From Aliamphritea ceti (GTDB lineage Bacteria > Pseudomonadota > Gammaproteobacteria > Pseudomonadales > Balneatricaceae): a stretch of DNA of 64,000 nucleotides. The notes beneath the pieces were generated by a model that was not told where the DNA came from, searched no databases, and saw only the letters and a program-made list of their open reading frames with translations. Positions 51,677-60,922 of this stretch are shown piece by piece; positions within the stretch are counted from its first letter, which is position 1; every line of letters begins with the position of its first letter. A program made the position numbers and the translations under genes. The stretch is taken from positions 868,001 through 932,000 of the forward strand of contig NZ_AP025282.1 in assembly GCF_024347215.1 (NCBI RefSeq), read 5' to 3'.

Positions 51677-53548
51677 ATGGAAGAGCGGGTTGGTCAGGTA
51701 TGGGACAGGTGGATCACTAAACTGGCGTATCAGGGGTATCCTGAGGCGGCAGTTCAGCTGGATGATGTTAAAGCTGCGTTGGGTGTCTTCTACCGTGGCT
51801 TAGGCGGTGACAGTGGTCTGACGATCAGTGCTACGACACCGACATTGCACCGTGCCCGCCGTAACTGGCTGCACCGGGTCGCCGGCACCGGCAGTAAAGT
51901 AGAGCTGGCCTGGTATGACGAACGTTGTCTTTACCTGCCACAACGTCTGGATGTTTATCCACAGGCAGATCTGAACCGGGAACTGTATTTCTGGCTGGCG
52001 GCGCTGGCTGGTACACCAGCGTCTGCCGACGTACACCGAGGCATGAACTGGCTGGTGGATAATCAGCAACGCTGCTTACAGACTTTATCCTTGTATCCCG
52101 GCTTAAAACCCCGTTATCAGCGCTTAGTGGAGGCCTTTATAGCACGTCGTGATCCGGCTGAACTGAAACATGGCGGTCAGGCTGCTGTGTTGTCGGTAGT
52201 CTATCAGGCATTACGTGACCCTGGTTCTGTCACTCAGTTACCTGCTGATGACTTTGCGCCCGATCCGGTGCCGCTGTGGTTGCATCCTAATCCACCTCGC
52301 GCGGAAGGTCTGCATAGTGAAGATAATGGCAAAGACCGGGATTCTTCTCAGGGGCAAAGTAAGGAAGGTGAACAGCGCCGCCGTCAGGCTGAGCGGGTAG
52401 AAAAACCGGAAGAAAATGGCACAACGCTGGGGGTACGGCATGAGGCGGATTTGTTCTCATATGCAGAGTTTTGCCAGATGGACCGCGGTTGTGATGATGA
52501 AGACGATCTGGATCAGGCTGAGTCGATCGCCAATGATATCGATAGAATGGCGGTCACCCAGGACAGCACACCAGTTGCCAGCCGTATCAAGTTTGATTTA
52601 GACCTGCCTTCTGCACTGGAAGATGATATTCCGCTGGGCGAGGGGATCCGTTACCCGGAATGGGATTATAAGCGTCAGGTTTTGTTACCGGATTACAGTT
52701 GTATTGTGCCGATGGAGAGCCGTAATGCTAAGGCATGTGATTTACCGGGACACCTGCAAACCACAGCCCGGCGGCTGCGTCGTCAGTTTGAAATGCTGAC
52801 CAACCGTTCAGTTCGTTTGCGTAGTCAGTACGACGGTGACGAACTGGATATTGACGCTTATCTCCAGCACCGTAGCGCACGGGCCACCGGTCGAGGTGAT
52901 GACGGTCGTTTGTATAGCCAGAAGCGGCAGTTGCAGCGGGATTTGTCATGCCTGCTGCTGGCCGATTTATCATTATCCACAGATGCCTGGGTTGGTACCC
53001 GTAACCCCGGCGAGGACTGTCAGGTTATTGATGTGATCCGTGACAGCTTGTACCTGTTTTCTGAAAGTTTGCATGCCAGTGAAGATCAGTTTGCCATTCA
53101 CGGATTTTCATCCCGCCGGCGGGAGCATGTGCGCTTTAATTGTTTGAAAGACTTTGGTGAAACCTACAATGACAGTGTTCGGGGTCGTATTGCGGATATC
53201 TCGCCGGGATTTTATACCCGGATGGGGGCTGCGATCCGTCACGCTTCAGCCCTGTTAGCGAAACAGCCTGCAGAGAAAAAGTTGCTGTTGATTGTTACTG
53301 ACGGTAAGCCCAATGACCTTGACCGCTATGAAGGGCGGCACGGCATTGAAGATACCCGTAAAGCTATTCAGGAGGCTCGCTGTCAGGGGCTGGTACCTTT
53401 CTGTATCACTATTGATGAGCAGGCTAATCAGTACCTGCCATATCTGTTTGGTCGGCAGGGATATACTTTTATCCACAGAGCCACCGAACTGCCTAAGAAA
53501 CTTCCGCAGCTGTATCTGAAACTTACCGGTAAATTACTGGAACACTGA
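51677..53548 (+). CDS. norD: NorD, von Willebrand factor A domain protein
   Basis: Partner of the NorQ ATPase in maturation of nitric oxide reductase. The 623-residue product has an N-terminal helical region and a charged middle (about residues 205-300, rich in Glu, Asp, Lys, Arg). A C-terminal VWA domain carries the MIDAS motif DLSLSTDAW starting at Asp430 and VTDGKPNDL near 540. GAAGAGG precedes the ATG at 51677. Confidence 0.93.
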   Translation: MEERVGQVWDRWITKLAYQGYPEAAVQLDDVKAALGVFYRGLGGDSGLTISATTPTLHRARRNWLHRVAGTGSKVELAWYDERCLYLPQRLDVYPQADLNRELYFWLAALAGTPASADVHRGMNWLVDNQQRCLQTLSLYPGLKPRYQRLVEAFIARRDPAELKHGGQAAVLSVVYQALRDPGSVTQLPADDFAPDPVPLWLHPNPPRAEGLHSEDNGKDRDSSQGQSKEGEQRRRQAERVEKPEENGTTLGVRHEADLFSYAEFCQMDRGCDDEDDLDQAESIANDIDRMAVTQDSTPVASRIKFDLDLPSALEDDIPLGEGIRYPEWDYKRQVLLPDYSCIVPMESRNAKACDLPGHLQTTARRLRRQFEMLTNRSVRLRSQYDGDELDIDAYLQHRSARATGRGDDGRLYSQKRQLQRDLSCLLLADLSLSTDAWVGTRNPGEDCQVIDVIRDSLYLFSESLHASEDQFAIHGFSSRRREHVRFNCLKDFGETYNDSVRGRIADISPGFYTRMGAAIRHASALLAKQPAEKKLLLIVTDGKPNDLDRYEGRHGIEDTRKAIQEARCQGLVPFCITIDEQANQYLPYLFGRQGYTFIHRATELPKKLPQLYLKLTGKLLEH

Positions 53549-53566
53549 TCGACTGCTATGTGCAGA

Positions 53567-53580
53567 TTGATATACATCAA
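53567..53580 (+). promoter_or_regulatory. Perfect FNR/DNR-type box upstream of cysG
   Basis: TTGATATACATCAA matches TTGAT-N4-ATCAA exactly. A start site near 53615 would place TAGGCT (53603-53608) at -10. The box suggests that siroheme synthesis here is induced with denitrification. Confidence 0.82.
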
Positions 53581-53686
53581 GGCGTCAGTCTGCGTGCCTG
53601 TTTAGGCTGATGTGAAAAGAGTGTTTTTTGTTTTCGTGCGCTCATAGACGAGCTTGCATATCAGATCTTTGCCAGGGGGCCGGCCA

Positions 53687-55075
53687 ATGGATTTTCTGCC
53701 AATCTTTTATAATCTTCAGGATCAGCGCTGTCTGTTAGTAGGAGGCGGTGACGTCGCGCTGCGTAAGGCCAGTCTATTAGTGAGCGCGGGTGCCAGGCTG
53801 TGTGTCGTCGCACCGCAGTTATGTCCGGATCTGGAATCTCTTGTTCAGCAACAGGGCGGAGAGCATTGTCCGGCAGAATACTGTTCAGCGCACCTGAAAG
53901 GGGTAGTACTGGTCATTTCAGCCATCGAAGACCAGCACGTTGATGAACAGGTTTCAGCCGATGCAAAACAGCTCGGTCTGCCTGTTAACGTAGTGGATAA
54001 ACCGGCCCTGAGTAACTTTATTATTCCTGCCGTCATTGACCGCTCTCCGATCGTAATGGCGGTATCCAGTGGTGGTCAGTCACCGGTGCTGGCCCGTCTG
54101 TTACGGGGCAAGCTGGAATCTATGATTCCTGCCAGCTACGGGCGGTTGGGGCAGCTAGCCGGTCGTTTCCGGGAGCAAGTAAAAGCCCGCTTCAGCACGC
54201 TTAATCAGCGTAGGGTCTTCTGGGAATCTGTTTTACAGGGACCGGTGGCAGAAATGATGTTCGCCGGCAAAGACCGGCAAGCAGAAAGTTTGCTGGAACA
54301 GGCATTGGAAAATGCAGATACGGGACGTTCAGATACCGGTGAAGTCTATCTGGTGGGGGGCGGTCCGGGGGATCCTGATCTACTGACTTTTAAAGCACTG
54401 CGCCTGATGCAACAGGCAGATGTCGTTGTCTATGACCGGCTGGTATCCCATCGGGTGCTGGATTTGTGTCGCCGGGATGCTGACCGTGTTTTCGTAGGTA
54501 AAACCTGCAATCAGCACGTTATTTCTCAGCAGGAAATCAATGATTTACTGGTTAAACTGGCAAAAGAAGGTAAGCGGGTATTACGCCTTAAGGGTGGTGA
54601 TCCGTTTATTTTTGGTCGTGGCGGTGAAGAAATTGATCAACTGATGTCGGAAGACATTCCTTTTCAGGTGGTGCCAGGCATTACTTCGGCTTCCGGTTGT
54701 GCAGCCTACGCCGGTATTCCGCTAACCCATCAGAGTTATGCCCAGTCAGTGCGCTTTTTGACCGGTCACTTAAAAGATGGGCACTGTGATTTGCCCTGGT
54801 CAGAACTGGTTCGTGAGCATCAGACGCTGGTGGTTTATATGGGACTGCTGAGTTTGTCGCAGATCTGTGAGCAATTAATGCGTCATGGAATGTCCCCGCG
54901 CATGCCTATCGCACTAGTGGAAAACGGTACCTTACCAGAGCAACGTATTCTTACCGGTAGTCTTATGGATATTGTCGATCAGGCCGCTGTGACTGATTTT
55001 CAGCCGCCGGCACTGATTATCATTGGTAAAGTGGTTTCCTTGCGTGACAAGCTTGATTGGTATAGCCAGCGTTAG
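53687..55075 (+). CDS. cysG: Siroheme synthase CysG (trifunctional)
   Basis: CysG converts uroporphyrinogen III to siroheme. The 462-residue product has the N-terminal dehydrogenase/ferrochelatase (LLVGGGDVALRKASLLVSAGA NAD site; VNVVDKPALSNFIIPAVIDRSP). The C-terminal uroporphyrinogen-III methyltransferase starts near residue 220 (VYLVGGGPGDPDLLTFKALRLM, LKGGDPFIFGRGGEE). GGGGGC lies before the ATG at 53687. In this context it would supply siroheme, the precursor of heme d1, and possibly of sulfite or nitrite reductase. Confidence 0.95.
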   Translation: MDFLPIFYNLQDQRCLLVGGGDVALRKASLLVSAGARLCVVAPQLCPDLESLVQQQGGEHCPAEYCSAHLKGVVLVISAIEDQHVDEQVSADAKQLGLPVNVVDKPALSNFIIPAVIDRSPIVMAVSSGGQSPVLARLLRGKLESMIPASYGRLGQLAGRFREQVKARFSTLNQRRVFWESVLQGPVAEMMFAGKDRQAESLLEQALENADTGRSDTGEVYLVGGGPGDPDLLTFKALRLMQQADVVVYDRLVSHRVLDLCRRDADRVFVGKTCNQHVISQQEINDLLVKLAKEGKRVLRLKGGDPFIFGRGGEEIDQLMSEDIPFQVVPGITSASGCAAYAGIPLTHQSYAQSVRFLTGHLKDGHCDLPWSELVREHQTLVVYMGLLSLSQICEQLMRHGMSPRMPIALVENGTLPEQRILTGSLMDIVDQAAVTDFQPPALIIIGKVVSLRDKLDWYSQR

Positions 55076-55249
55076 TTTTTACAGTAAGCGATGAGGCGTA
55101 AAGGTAACTGGTCGCTATTGGTGTATCAAAATACTGATAAATGACGTCTTATTTTTAGCGCAGTCTTACTTTGCTGCGCTATCTCCTCAATTCCAAGAAG
55201 CCTCTTCTCCATTCATTTTGTAAGGTTTTTATTGCCTAATCATGACTAC

Positions 55250-55263
55250 TTGATTTTTATCAA
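55250..55263 (+). promoter_or_regulatory. Perfect FNR/DNR-type box upstream of nirE
   Basis: TTGATTTTTATCAA matches TTGAT-N4-ATCAA exactly. A start near 55298 would put CATACA (55284-55289) at -10, 31 bases before nirE. It probably drives the whole nirE-nirN run. Confidence 0.85.
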
Positions 55264-55328
55264 TGTGGCTCAGAAAGCTGCTGCATACACTGGCAATGTC
55301 TTTCAATCACAGTCAGAAGGAATGTGAT

Positions 55329-56174
55329 ATGAGCTTGCCTGAAACAGAATATTCTTCGTCCTCTAAGGGGAATATACCTCGCAACCCTAAGAGTAATGCT
55401 TGTGTATATCTGGTGGGTGCTGGTCCGGGCGATCCTGATTTACTGACTGTGAAAGCGCAGCGCCTGATTCATCAGGCCGATGCGGTGGTATATGACCGTC
55501 TAGTCTCTGAAGAAATCATCGCTCAGATTCCGGCAGGCGTTGCCAAAATTTATGTCGGTAAAGCCACTGGTCGTCATTCCATGCCGCAGGATGAAATCAA
55601 TCAGTTGCTGGTCAAGCTGGCAAAAGGCTACCGGCATATTGTTCGCCTGAAAGGTGGAGATCCGTTTATTTTTGGCCGTGGTAGTGAAGAAGCTGAAGTA
55701 CTCACCAAACATAACGTCCGTTTTGAGATAGTTCCCGGTATTACTTCAGCCATGGCCTGTGCGGCCTATGCGGGTATTCCACTTACCCACCGTGGTGTGG
55801 CAGACGGAGTGCACATTGTGACCGGACATCGCCAGAACGATCAGGGCCTTGAATTGGATCTTGGTGCCTTCAGTGACAGCCGCTGCACACTGGCCGTGTA
55901 CATGGGGCTGGCGAATCTGACACCTATCGTCAATGCGGTGCTGGCCGCTGGCCGTTCGGCTTCTACACCGGTCGCGGTCATTGAAAAAGGCACCACGCCT
56001 GAACAACGCCGGGTTATTACTGATCTGGCACATCTGGTGGCTGATACCAAGGCGGCAGGTGTTGCTCCTCCAGCCATGGTTGTTATCGGGGATGTGGTCA
56101 ATTTGGCCAACACGCTGGACTGGTTTGAACCGGCCAGTGATCAGTTACAGCAACAATCTCTGAGCCAGATGTAA
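55329..56174 (+). CDS. nirE: Uroporphyrinogen-III C-methyltransferase NirE
   Basis: SUMT that makes precorrin-2 for heme d1 synthesis. The 281-residue single-domain product has VYLVGAGPGDPDLLTVKAQRL, LKGGDPFIFGRGSEE, PGITSAMACAAYAGIPLTHRG and VYMGLANL. AGAAGGAA precedes the ATG at 55329; the frame extends 22 residues upstream through the promoter box region and is not used. It duplicates the C-terminal activity of the neighbouring CysG. Confidence 0.93.
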   Translation: MSLPETEYSSSSKGNIPRNPKSNACVYLVGAGPGDPDLLTVKAQRLIHQADAVVYDRLVSEEIIAQIPAGVAKIYVGKATGRHSMPQDEINQLLVKLAKGYRHIVRLKGGDPFIFGRGSEEAEVLTKHNVRFEIVPGITSAMACAAYAGIPLTHRGVADGVHIVTGHRQNDQGLELDLGAFSDSRCTLAVYMGLANLTPIVNAVLAAGRSASTPVAVIEKGTTPEQRRVITDLAHLVADTKAAGVAPPAMVVIGDVVNLANTLDWFEPASDQLQQQSLSQM

Positions 56175-56208
56175 TCCACCGGATGTCAAAAAGGGAGATG
56201 TGAAGAAT

Positions 56209-56553
56209 ATGAAGTATTTAGCTGTTCTGACTATCTGCTTTTGCACTCTTAACCTGGCGCAGGCTGGTTCACTGACTGACAGTAATCAGTCTGTCACTCT
56301 TTCTGCTGAACGGCAGACAGAGCTGACTCATTTGCTCCGACACGATTGTGGATCTTGCCACGGTATGACCCTCAAAGGTGGTTTAGGCCCGGCGCTAACT
56401 CCGGATGTCCTGAACAATAAGCCTGAAGAATATTTGTTTCATGTCATCAGCTTTGGCCGTAAAGGAACGCCGATGCCACCCTGGCAGGGCATTCTCAGTA
56501 ATGACGATATCCGCTGGCTGGTTGATGTACTTAAGGAAGGTGTTGATTCATGA
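56209..56553 (+). CDS. nirC: NirC, periplasmic c-type cytochrome
   Basis: Small cytochrome c (114 residues) with a signal peptide ending near AQA (residue 19), heme motif C47-G-S-C50-H51 and a Met-ligand region GTPMPPWQG. NirC can donate electrons to NirS or act in d1 maturation. AAGGGAG (56191-56197) favours the ATG at 56209 over the GTG at 56200. It overlaps nirF by 4 bases. Confidence 0.88.
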   Translation: MKYLAVLTICFCTLNLAQAGSLTDSNQSVTLSAERQTELTHLLRHDCGSCHGMTLKGGLGPALTPDVLNNKPEEYLFHVISFGRKGTPMPPWQGILSNDDIRWLVDVLKEGVDS

Positions 56554-57740
56554 ATATTAAGAACTGGCGCCGGCATGCACTTAGCTGCTGTGTACTCCCT
56601 TTGTTAATCGGTTTCACGACTGCGGGCTACGCTGCCCGTGGTACCGGTGATCTGGGCGTTATTATCGAACGCGCTACTGGCAGTGTTCAGGTGGTTGAGC
56701 ATACGAGCGGTTCTCAGCTTTATCAAATCGAAGGCCTGGGTGATTTATCCCACGCCTCTATCGTTTTTTCCCGTGATGAACGTTTCGCTTACGTGTTTGG
56801 CCGTGACGGTGGCTTAACTAAGTTGGATATTCTCAGTGGAGAAATCGATAAGCGGGTGCTGCAGGGTGGCAACAGCATAGGCGGAGCCATTTCTGAAGAT
56901 GGCACGCTGGTGGCGGTCTCTAACTATGAGCCGGGCGGTGTCAAAATTTTTAATGCCCAGACCCTGGAACTGGTTGCCGATATTCCGGCAGTCGGGGCTA
57001 ACAATGTGCAGTCAAAAGTTGTCGGGCTGGTAGATGCACCTGATAACCGCTTTGTCTTCAGCCTCTATGAGTCCGATGAAATATGGATTGCCGATGTGTC
57101 TGATCCGGCCACACCTGACATTACTAAGTTTACTGATATTGGCCGTCAGCCATATGACGCACTGATCACTCCGGATGGCCGGTATTACATTGCCGGTTTG
57201 TTCGGAGAGGACGGCATGGCGCTGGTCGATCTGTGGTATCCGGAGAAAGGCGTACGGCGGATTCTGGATAATTACGGCCGCGGTGAAGAGAAATTACCTG
57301 TGTATAAGATGCCCCATCTTGAAGGCTGGGCGATTGCCGGGGATTACGCTTTTGTACCGGCGGTTGGCCATAACCAGGTAATTGTAGTTGACCGTAAGAG
57401 CTGGCAGCAGACGGGCAGTATACCGGTTCACGGCCAGCCTATTTTTGTAATGGCCCGGCCAGGTGGACGACATATGTGGGTAAATTTTGCATACCCCAAT
57501 AACGATACTCTACAAATTATTGACACCGAAACTCAGGAAATTGTTAAGACCCTGAAGCCCGGTAAAGCGGTGCTGCATATGGAGTTCACGCCAAAGGGAG
57601 ACAAAGTTTGGACCTCAGTACGGGATGACGATCAGGTGCAGATTTACGATACCAGGAGTTTTGAGAAGCTTGATCAGTTACCTGTTGAAAAACCGTCCGG
57701 CATCTTCTTTACCAACCGTGCACACACCATAGGTCTATGA
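56550..57740 (+). CDS. nirF: Heme d1 biosynthesis protein NirF
   Basis: NirF is a periplasmic beta-propeller protein related to the NirS d1 domain, required for heme d1 formation. The 396-residue product has an export signal (to about AYAA, residue 28) and WD-like repeats (for example FVFSLYESDEIWIADVSDP and RPGGRHMWVNFAYPN). The conserved WAIAGDYAFVPAVGHNQ segment is also present. It lacks a heme c motif. Overlaps both neighbours by 4 bases. Confidence 0.93.
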   Translation: MNIKNWRRHALSCCVLPLLIGFTTAGYAARGTGDLGVIIERATGSVQVVEHTSGSQLYQIEGLGDLSHASIVFSRDERFAYVFGRDGGLTKLDILSGEIDKRVLQGGNSIGGAISEDGTLVAVSNYEPGGVKIFNAQTLELVADIPAVGANNVQSKVVGLVDAPDNRFVFSLYESDEIWIADVSDPATPDITKFTDIGRQPYDALITPDGRYYIAGLFGEDGMALVDLWYPEKGVRRILDNYGRGEEKLPVYKMPHLEGWAIAGDYAFVPAVGHNQVIVVDRKSWQQTGSIPVHGQPIFVMARPGGRHMWVNFAYPNNDTLQIIDTETQEIVKTLKPGKAVLHMEFTPKGDKVWTSVRDDDQVQIYDTRSFEKLDQLPVEKPSGIFFTNRAHTIGL

Positions 57741-58750
57741 TCATGAGTAGCCTGGAACAACGATTACTGAACAACTATCAGCGTAACTTCCCACTGGTAC
57801 CTCAGCCCTATGAACAACTGGCTGGCGAGCTGGGATCGGACAGTCAGACTGTCCGCGATTTGCTGGCGGAGTTACTGATGCGGGGCAAGGTCAGCCGGGT
57901 TGGTCCCGTATTTAAACCCCGTATGCTTGGCAGCAGCACGCTGGCGGCCATGAGTGTGCCCCAGGAGATGCTGACCGAGGTAGCCACACTGGTGAATGGT
58001 TACCCGGAAGTGAACCATAACTATGAGCGTGAGCACCGGCTGAATCTGTGGTTTGTTGCTGTGGCGGCAGATCAGGAAAAGCTGGAACAGGTGCTTAGCG
58101 ATATTGAATCCCGCAGTGGTTATGAGGTGATGAGCCTGCCTCTGCTGAAGGAATACCACATTGATCTGGGTTTCCGGATGGATGCCGGCGACAAACAAAA
58201 GGTCGCCAGTAACACTGAGCAGAACAATACGGACTGCAGTTTTGATCCGGCTCTGCACGGCTCACTGATTGCGGCAATACAGACCGGCCTGCCGCTGACA
58301 GAACGGCCTTACCTGACAGTCGGAGAACAGCTGGACTTATCAGAAGAGACGGTCATTGAAACCCTTTCTGAAATGCAGTCTGCGGGTATTATCCGCCGTC
58401 TTGGTGTCATTGTCCGCCATCATGAACTGGGATACCGGGCCAATGCCATGCTCGTGTGGGACGTGCCGGATGATCAGGTAGATGCACTGGGCCAGCAGCT
58501 AAGTGCTGAGCAAAAAGTCACCCTCTGTTATCAGCGTCCGAGAATCAAGCCACGCTGGCCTTATAACTTGTTTAGCATGATTCACGGGAAAAGCCGCGAT
58601 GAAGTAATGGCTTACGTAGATGATTTGGTGGATAAGCTGGCACTGAAAGATACCCCTTATGAAGTACTGTTTTCACTGCAACGATTTAAGCAGTGTGGCG
58701 CGAAATACATTGTTCAGGAAAATGTTCCGCAACAGGCGGTAATGCGATGA
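57737..58750 (+). CDS. nirD: Siroheme decarboxylase NirDL fusion
   Basis: Two AsnC/Lrp-like siroheme decarboxylase units in one 337-residue chain: residues about 1-150 (VSRVGPVFKPRMLG; NHNYEREHRLNLWFV) and about 170-325 (RRLGVIVRHHELGY; TLCYQRPRIKPRWPYNLFSMIHG). The first half resembles NirD/NirG and the second NirL/NirH. Fused NirDL proteins are known in some denitrifiers. With NirG and NirH it converts siroheme to didecarboxysiroheme. Nothing indicates a frameshift. Confidence 0.92.
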   Translation: MIMSSLEQRLLNNYQRNFPLVPQPYEQLAGELGSDSQTVRDLLAELLMRGKVSRVGPVFKPRMLGSSTLAAMSVPQEMLTEVATLVNGYPEVNHNYEREHRLNLWFVAVAADQEKLEQVLSDIESRSGYEVMSLPLLKEYHIDLGFRMDAGDKQKVASNTEQNNTDCSFDPALHGSLIAAIQTGLPLTERPYLTVGEQLDLSEETVIETLSEMQSAGIIRRLGVIVRHHELGYRANAMLVWDVPDDQVDALGQQLSAEQKVTLCYQRPRIKPRWPYNLFSMIHGKSRDEVMAYVDDLVDKLALKDTPYEVLFSLQRFKQCGAKYIVQENVPQQAVMR

Positions 58751-59226
58751 ACGAATTGAGTACAACGGCTTCTGCCGATGCACTGGACGCGCTGGATAAA
58801 CGCATCATCAATACCTTGCAGCGCAGTTTTCCGGTTTGTGAGCACCCCTTTGCGGTTGTAGCTGAAGAACTTGGCACGACCGAAAACGAGCTGATCAGCC
58901 GTTTGACCCGGTTACGTGAAGACAAAATCCTGACCCGCTTCGGCCCGCTGTATAACGCCGATCGCTTTGGCGGAGCGGTGAGCTTATGTGCCATTGCCGT
59001 TCCGAAGGACAGGTTTGATGTGGTTGCCGAACAGGTAAATGCCTTTCCACAGGTAGCACACAATTACGAGCGGGATCATGAACTGAATATGTGGTTTGTA
59101 GCGGCAACTGAGAGCTGGCAGGAACTGGAAGAGACACTGGCCGCTATCGAAGCTGAAACCGGCCTGACAGTCAGGAATATGCCTAAATTACACGAATTTT
59201 ATGTGGGGCTGTATTTTGAAATCTGA
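58747..59226 (+). CDS. nirG: Siroheme decarboxylase subunit NirG
   Basis: 159-residue AsnC/Lrp-like protein with an N-terminal helix-turn-helix fold (LDKRIINTLQRSFPVCEHPFAVVA, LTRFGPLYNADRFGG) and the active-site region HNYERDHELNMWFV. It acts with NirDL and NirH on siroheme. The ATG at 58747 overlaps the nirDL stop by 4 bases; 18 upstream in-frame residues are not family-like. Confidence 0.92.
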   Translation: MNELSTTASADALDALDKRIINTLQRSFPVCEHPFAVVAEELGTTENELISRLTRLREDKILTRFGPLYNADRFGGAVSLCAIAVPKDRFDVVAEQVNAFPQVAHNYERDHELNMWFVAATESWQELEETLAAIEAETGLTVRNMPKLHEFYVGLYFEI

Positions 59227-59707
59227 TGAGCAGTTACAGGTACTGGACCGCGAAATTATTTTACTGACCCAGGCGGGACTTCCTCTGGTAGCAGAACCTT
59301 ATCAACAGGTTGCTGAACAACTGGGTATAGAGACTGATTTGCTGATGCAGCGGATGAGAATCATGCAGGAAGACGGCCGGATCAGACGTATCGGAGCGGT
59401 ACCGAATCATTATCGGCTGGGATATACCGGTAACGGTATGTCGGTATGGGATGTGCCTGATGAGCAGGTACATACGTTAGGGGAAATGATAGGTGGGCTG
59501 GACTACGTCAGTCACTGTTATCACCGCCCACGTTTTATGCCCGACTGGCCATATAACCTGTTTGCCATGGTACATGGTCACAGCCGCGATGAAGTGCGTG
59601 AAAAAGCACAAAAGATAGCTGAATTACTGGGAGAACACTGCCGTGCCAGAGACGTTCTTTTCAGTAGCCGAATATTGAAGAAAACCGGAATCCGCATTGG
59701 AGGCTGA
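59216..59707 (+). CDS. nirH: Siroheme decarboxylase subunit NirH
   Basis: About 163 residues, AsnC/Lrp-like, with RRIGAVPNHYRLGYTGNGMSVWDVPDE and the NirH/NirL-type CYHRPRFMPDWPYNLFAMVHGHSRDEV region. I prefer a TTG start at 59216, which follows TGTGGGG by 7 bases and overlaps the nirG end. An ATG at 59201 in the same frame lacks a Shine-Dalgarno. The start is therefore uncertain by five codons. Confidence 0.88.
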   Translation: MKSDEQLQVLDREIILLTQAGLPLVAEPYQQVAEQLGIETDLLMQRMRIMQEDGRIRRIGAVPNHYRLGYTGNGMSVWDVPDEQVHTLGEMIGGLDYVSHCYHRPRFMPDWPYNLFAMVHGHSRDEVREKAQKIAELLGEHCRARDVLFSSRILKKTGIRIGG

Positions 59708-59710
59708 ATT

Positions 59711-60922
59711 ATGTTTCGTATCTCTCAGTACATGCAGGAGCTTATAAATCCGACCCCTGTCGGGCCTAAACGTAATCCTCCGGGGCCGGTGGTTATCTGG
59801 AATTTAGTACGTCGCTGTAATCTTGCCTGTAAACATTGTTATTCCATTTCTGCCGACGTTGATTTCCCCGGTGAGCTTTCTACCACACAGGTCGTCGATG
59901 TGATGAAGGACCTGCGCAGTTTTAAAGTGCCGGTACTGATTCTTTCCGGTGGTGAGCCCATGTTGCGTCCGGATATTCTGGATATTTCCCATCAGGCCAA
60001 AGCCATGGGGTTTTATGTGGCACTGTCCACCAACGGTACCTTGATTGATGAATCTAATATTCAGGCACTGGCGGATGTTGGTTATGACTATCTGGGGATA
60101 AGTATTGATGGTGTGCGGGAAACCCACGATGAGTTTCGCCAGAAGCAGGGCGCTTTTGACGCGTCATTCAAAGGCCTGCAACTGTGCCGTGAAGCCGGCA
60201 TTAAAGTCGGTATGCGGTTTTCAATTACGCAGGACAATTCCCACGAACTGCCTTATCTGCTTGATGTGATGGATCAGGAGAAGGTTGATAAGTTTTATCT
60301 GTCTCACCTGAACTATGGAGGGCGGGGCAACCGTCATAGGGGACATGATGCCGTACATCAGATTACCCGTGAAACACTGGACCTGCTGTTTGAGCGTTGC
60401 TGGGAAGATGTAAAAGCGGGCCGTAATCGTGAGTTTGTTACCGGCAATAATGATGCCGATGGTGTGTACTTTCTTCACTGGGTACAGCGGAATTTTCCTG
60501 ACCGTTATGACCATATGCGCGCCAAACTGGCGCAATGGGGAGGCAACTCTTCCGGCGTGAATGTGGCGAACATTGATAACCTGGGTAATGTGCATCCGGA
60601 TACATTCTGGTGGAATTACAATCTGGGTAATGTGCTGGAACGGCCATTTTCGGAGATATGGCAGGATACCAGTGATCCTCTGATGGCGGGCTTTAAAGCT
60701 GAACAACGAACATTAGGAGGGCGTTGTGGTGTGTGCAGCTATAAAGATGTTTGTGGCGGAAACACCCGGGTAAGAGCATTTCAGACGACCGGTGATCCCT
60801 GGTGGGAAGACCCTGCCTGTTATCTGGATGATCAGGAACTAGGCATCAACCTTGCCGATTATGAAACAGAAAAACCCGTCAAAATGGATCTGAATGTACG
60901 GAGGATTCGTTTTGCCAGTTAA
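59711..60922 (+). CDS. nirJ: Heme d1 biosynthesis radical SAM protein NirJ
   Basis: NirJ removes the propionates at C3 and C8 of didecarboxysiroheme to install the d1 oxo groups. The 403-residue product has the radical SAM motif C36-x3-C40-x2-C43 in RRCNLACKHCYS, SGGEPMLRPDI (SAM binding), and a C-terminal SPASM-like Cys cluster (GRCGVCSYKDVCGGNTRVRAF). GGAGG precedes the ATG at 59711. It overlaps nirN by 11 bases. Confidence 0.95.
   Translation: MFRISQYMQELINPTPVGPKRNPPGPVVIWNLVRRCNLACKHCYSISADVDFPGELSTTQVVDVMKDLRSFKVPVLILSGGEPMLRPDILDISHQAKAMGFYVALSTNGTLIDESNIQALADVGYDYLGISIDGVRETHDEFRQKQGAFDASFKGLQLCREAGIKVGMRFSITQDNSHELPYLLDVMDQEKVDKFYLSHLNYGGRGNRHRGHDAVHQITRETLDLLFERCWEDVKAGRNREFVTGNNDADGVYFLHWVQRNFPDRYDHMRAKLAQWGGNSSGVNVANIDNLGNVHPDTFWWNYNLGNVLERPFSEIWQDTSDPLMAGFKAEQRTLGGRCGVCSYKDVCGGNTRVRAFQTTGDPWWEDPACYLDDQELGINLADYETEKPVKMDLNVRRIRFAS

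Noticed and set aside
55156..55179. AGCGCAG/CTGCGCT hairpin after cysG as a terminator
   Set aside because: No T-run follows on either strand, so it does not meet intrinsic-terminator criteria.
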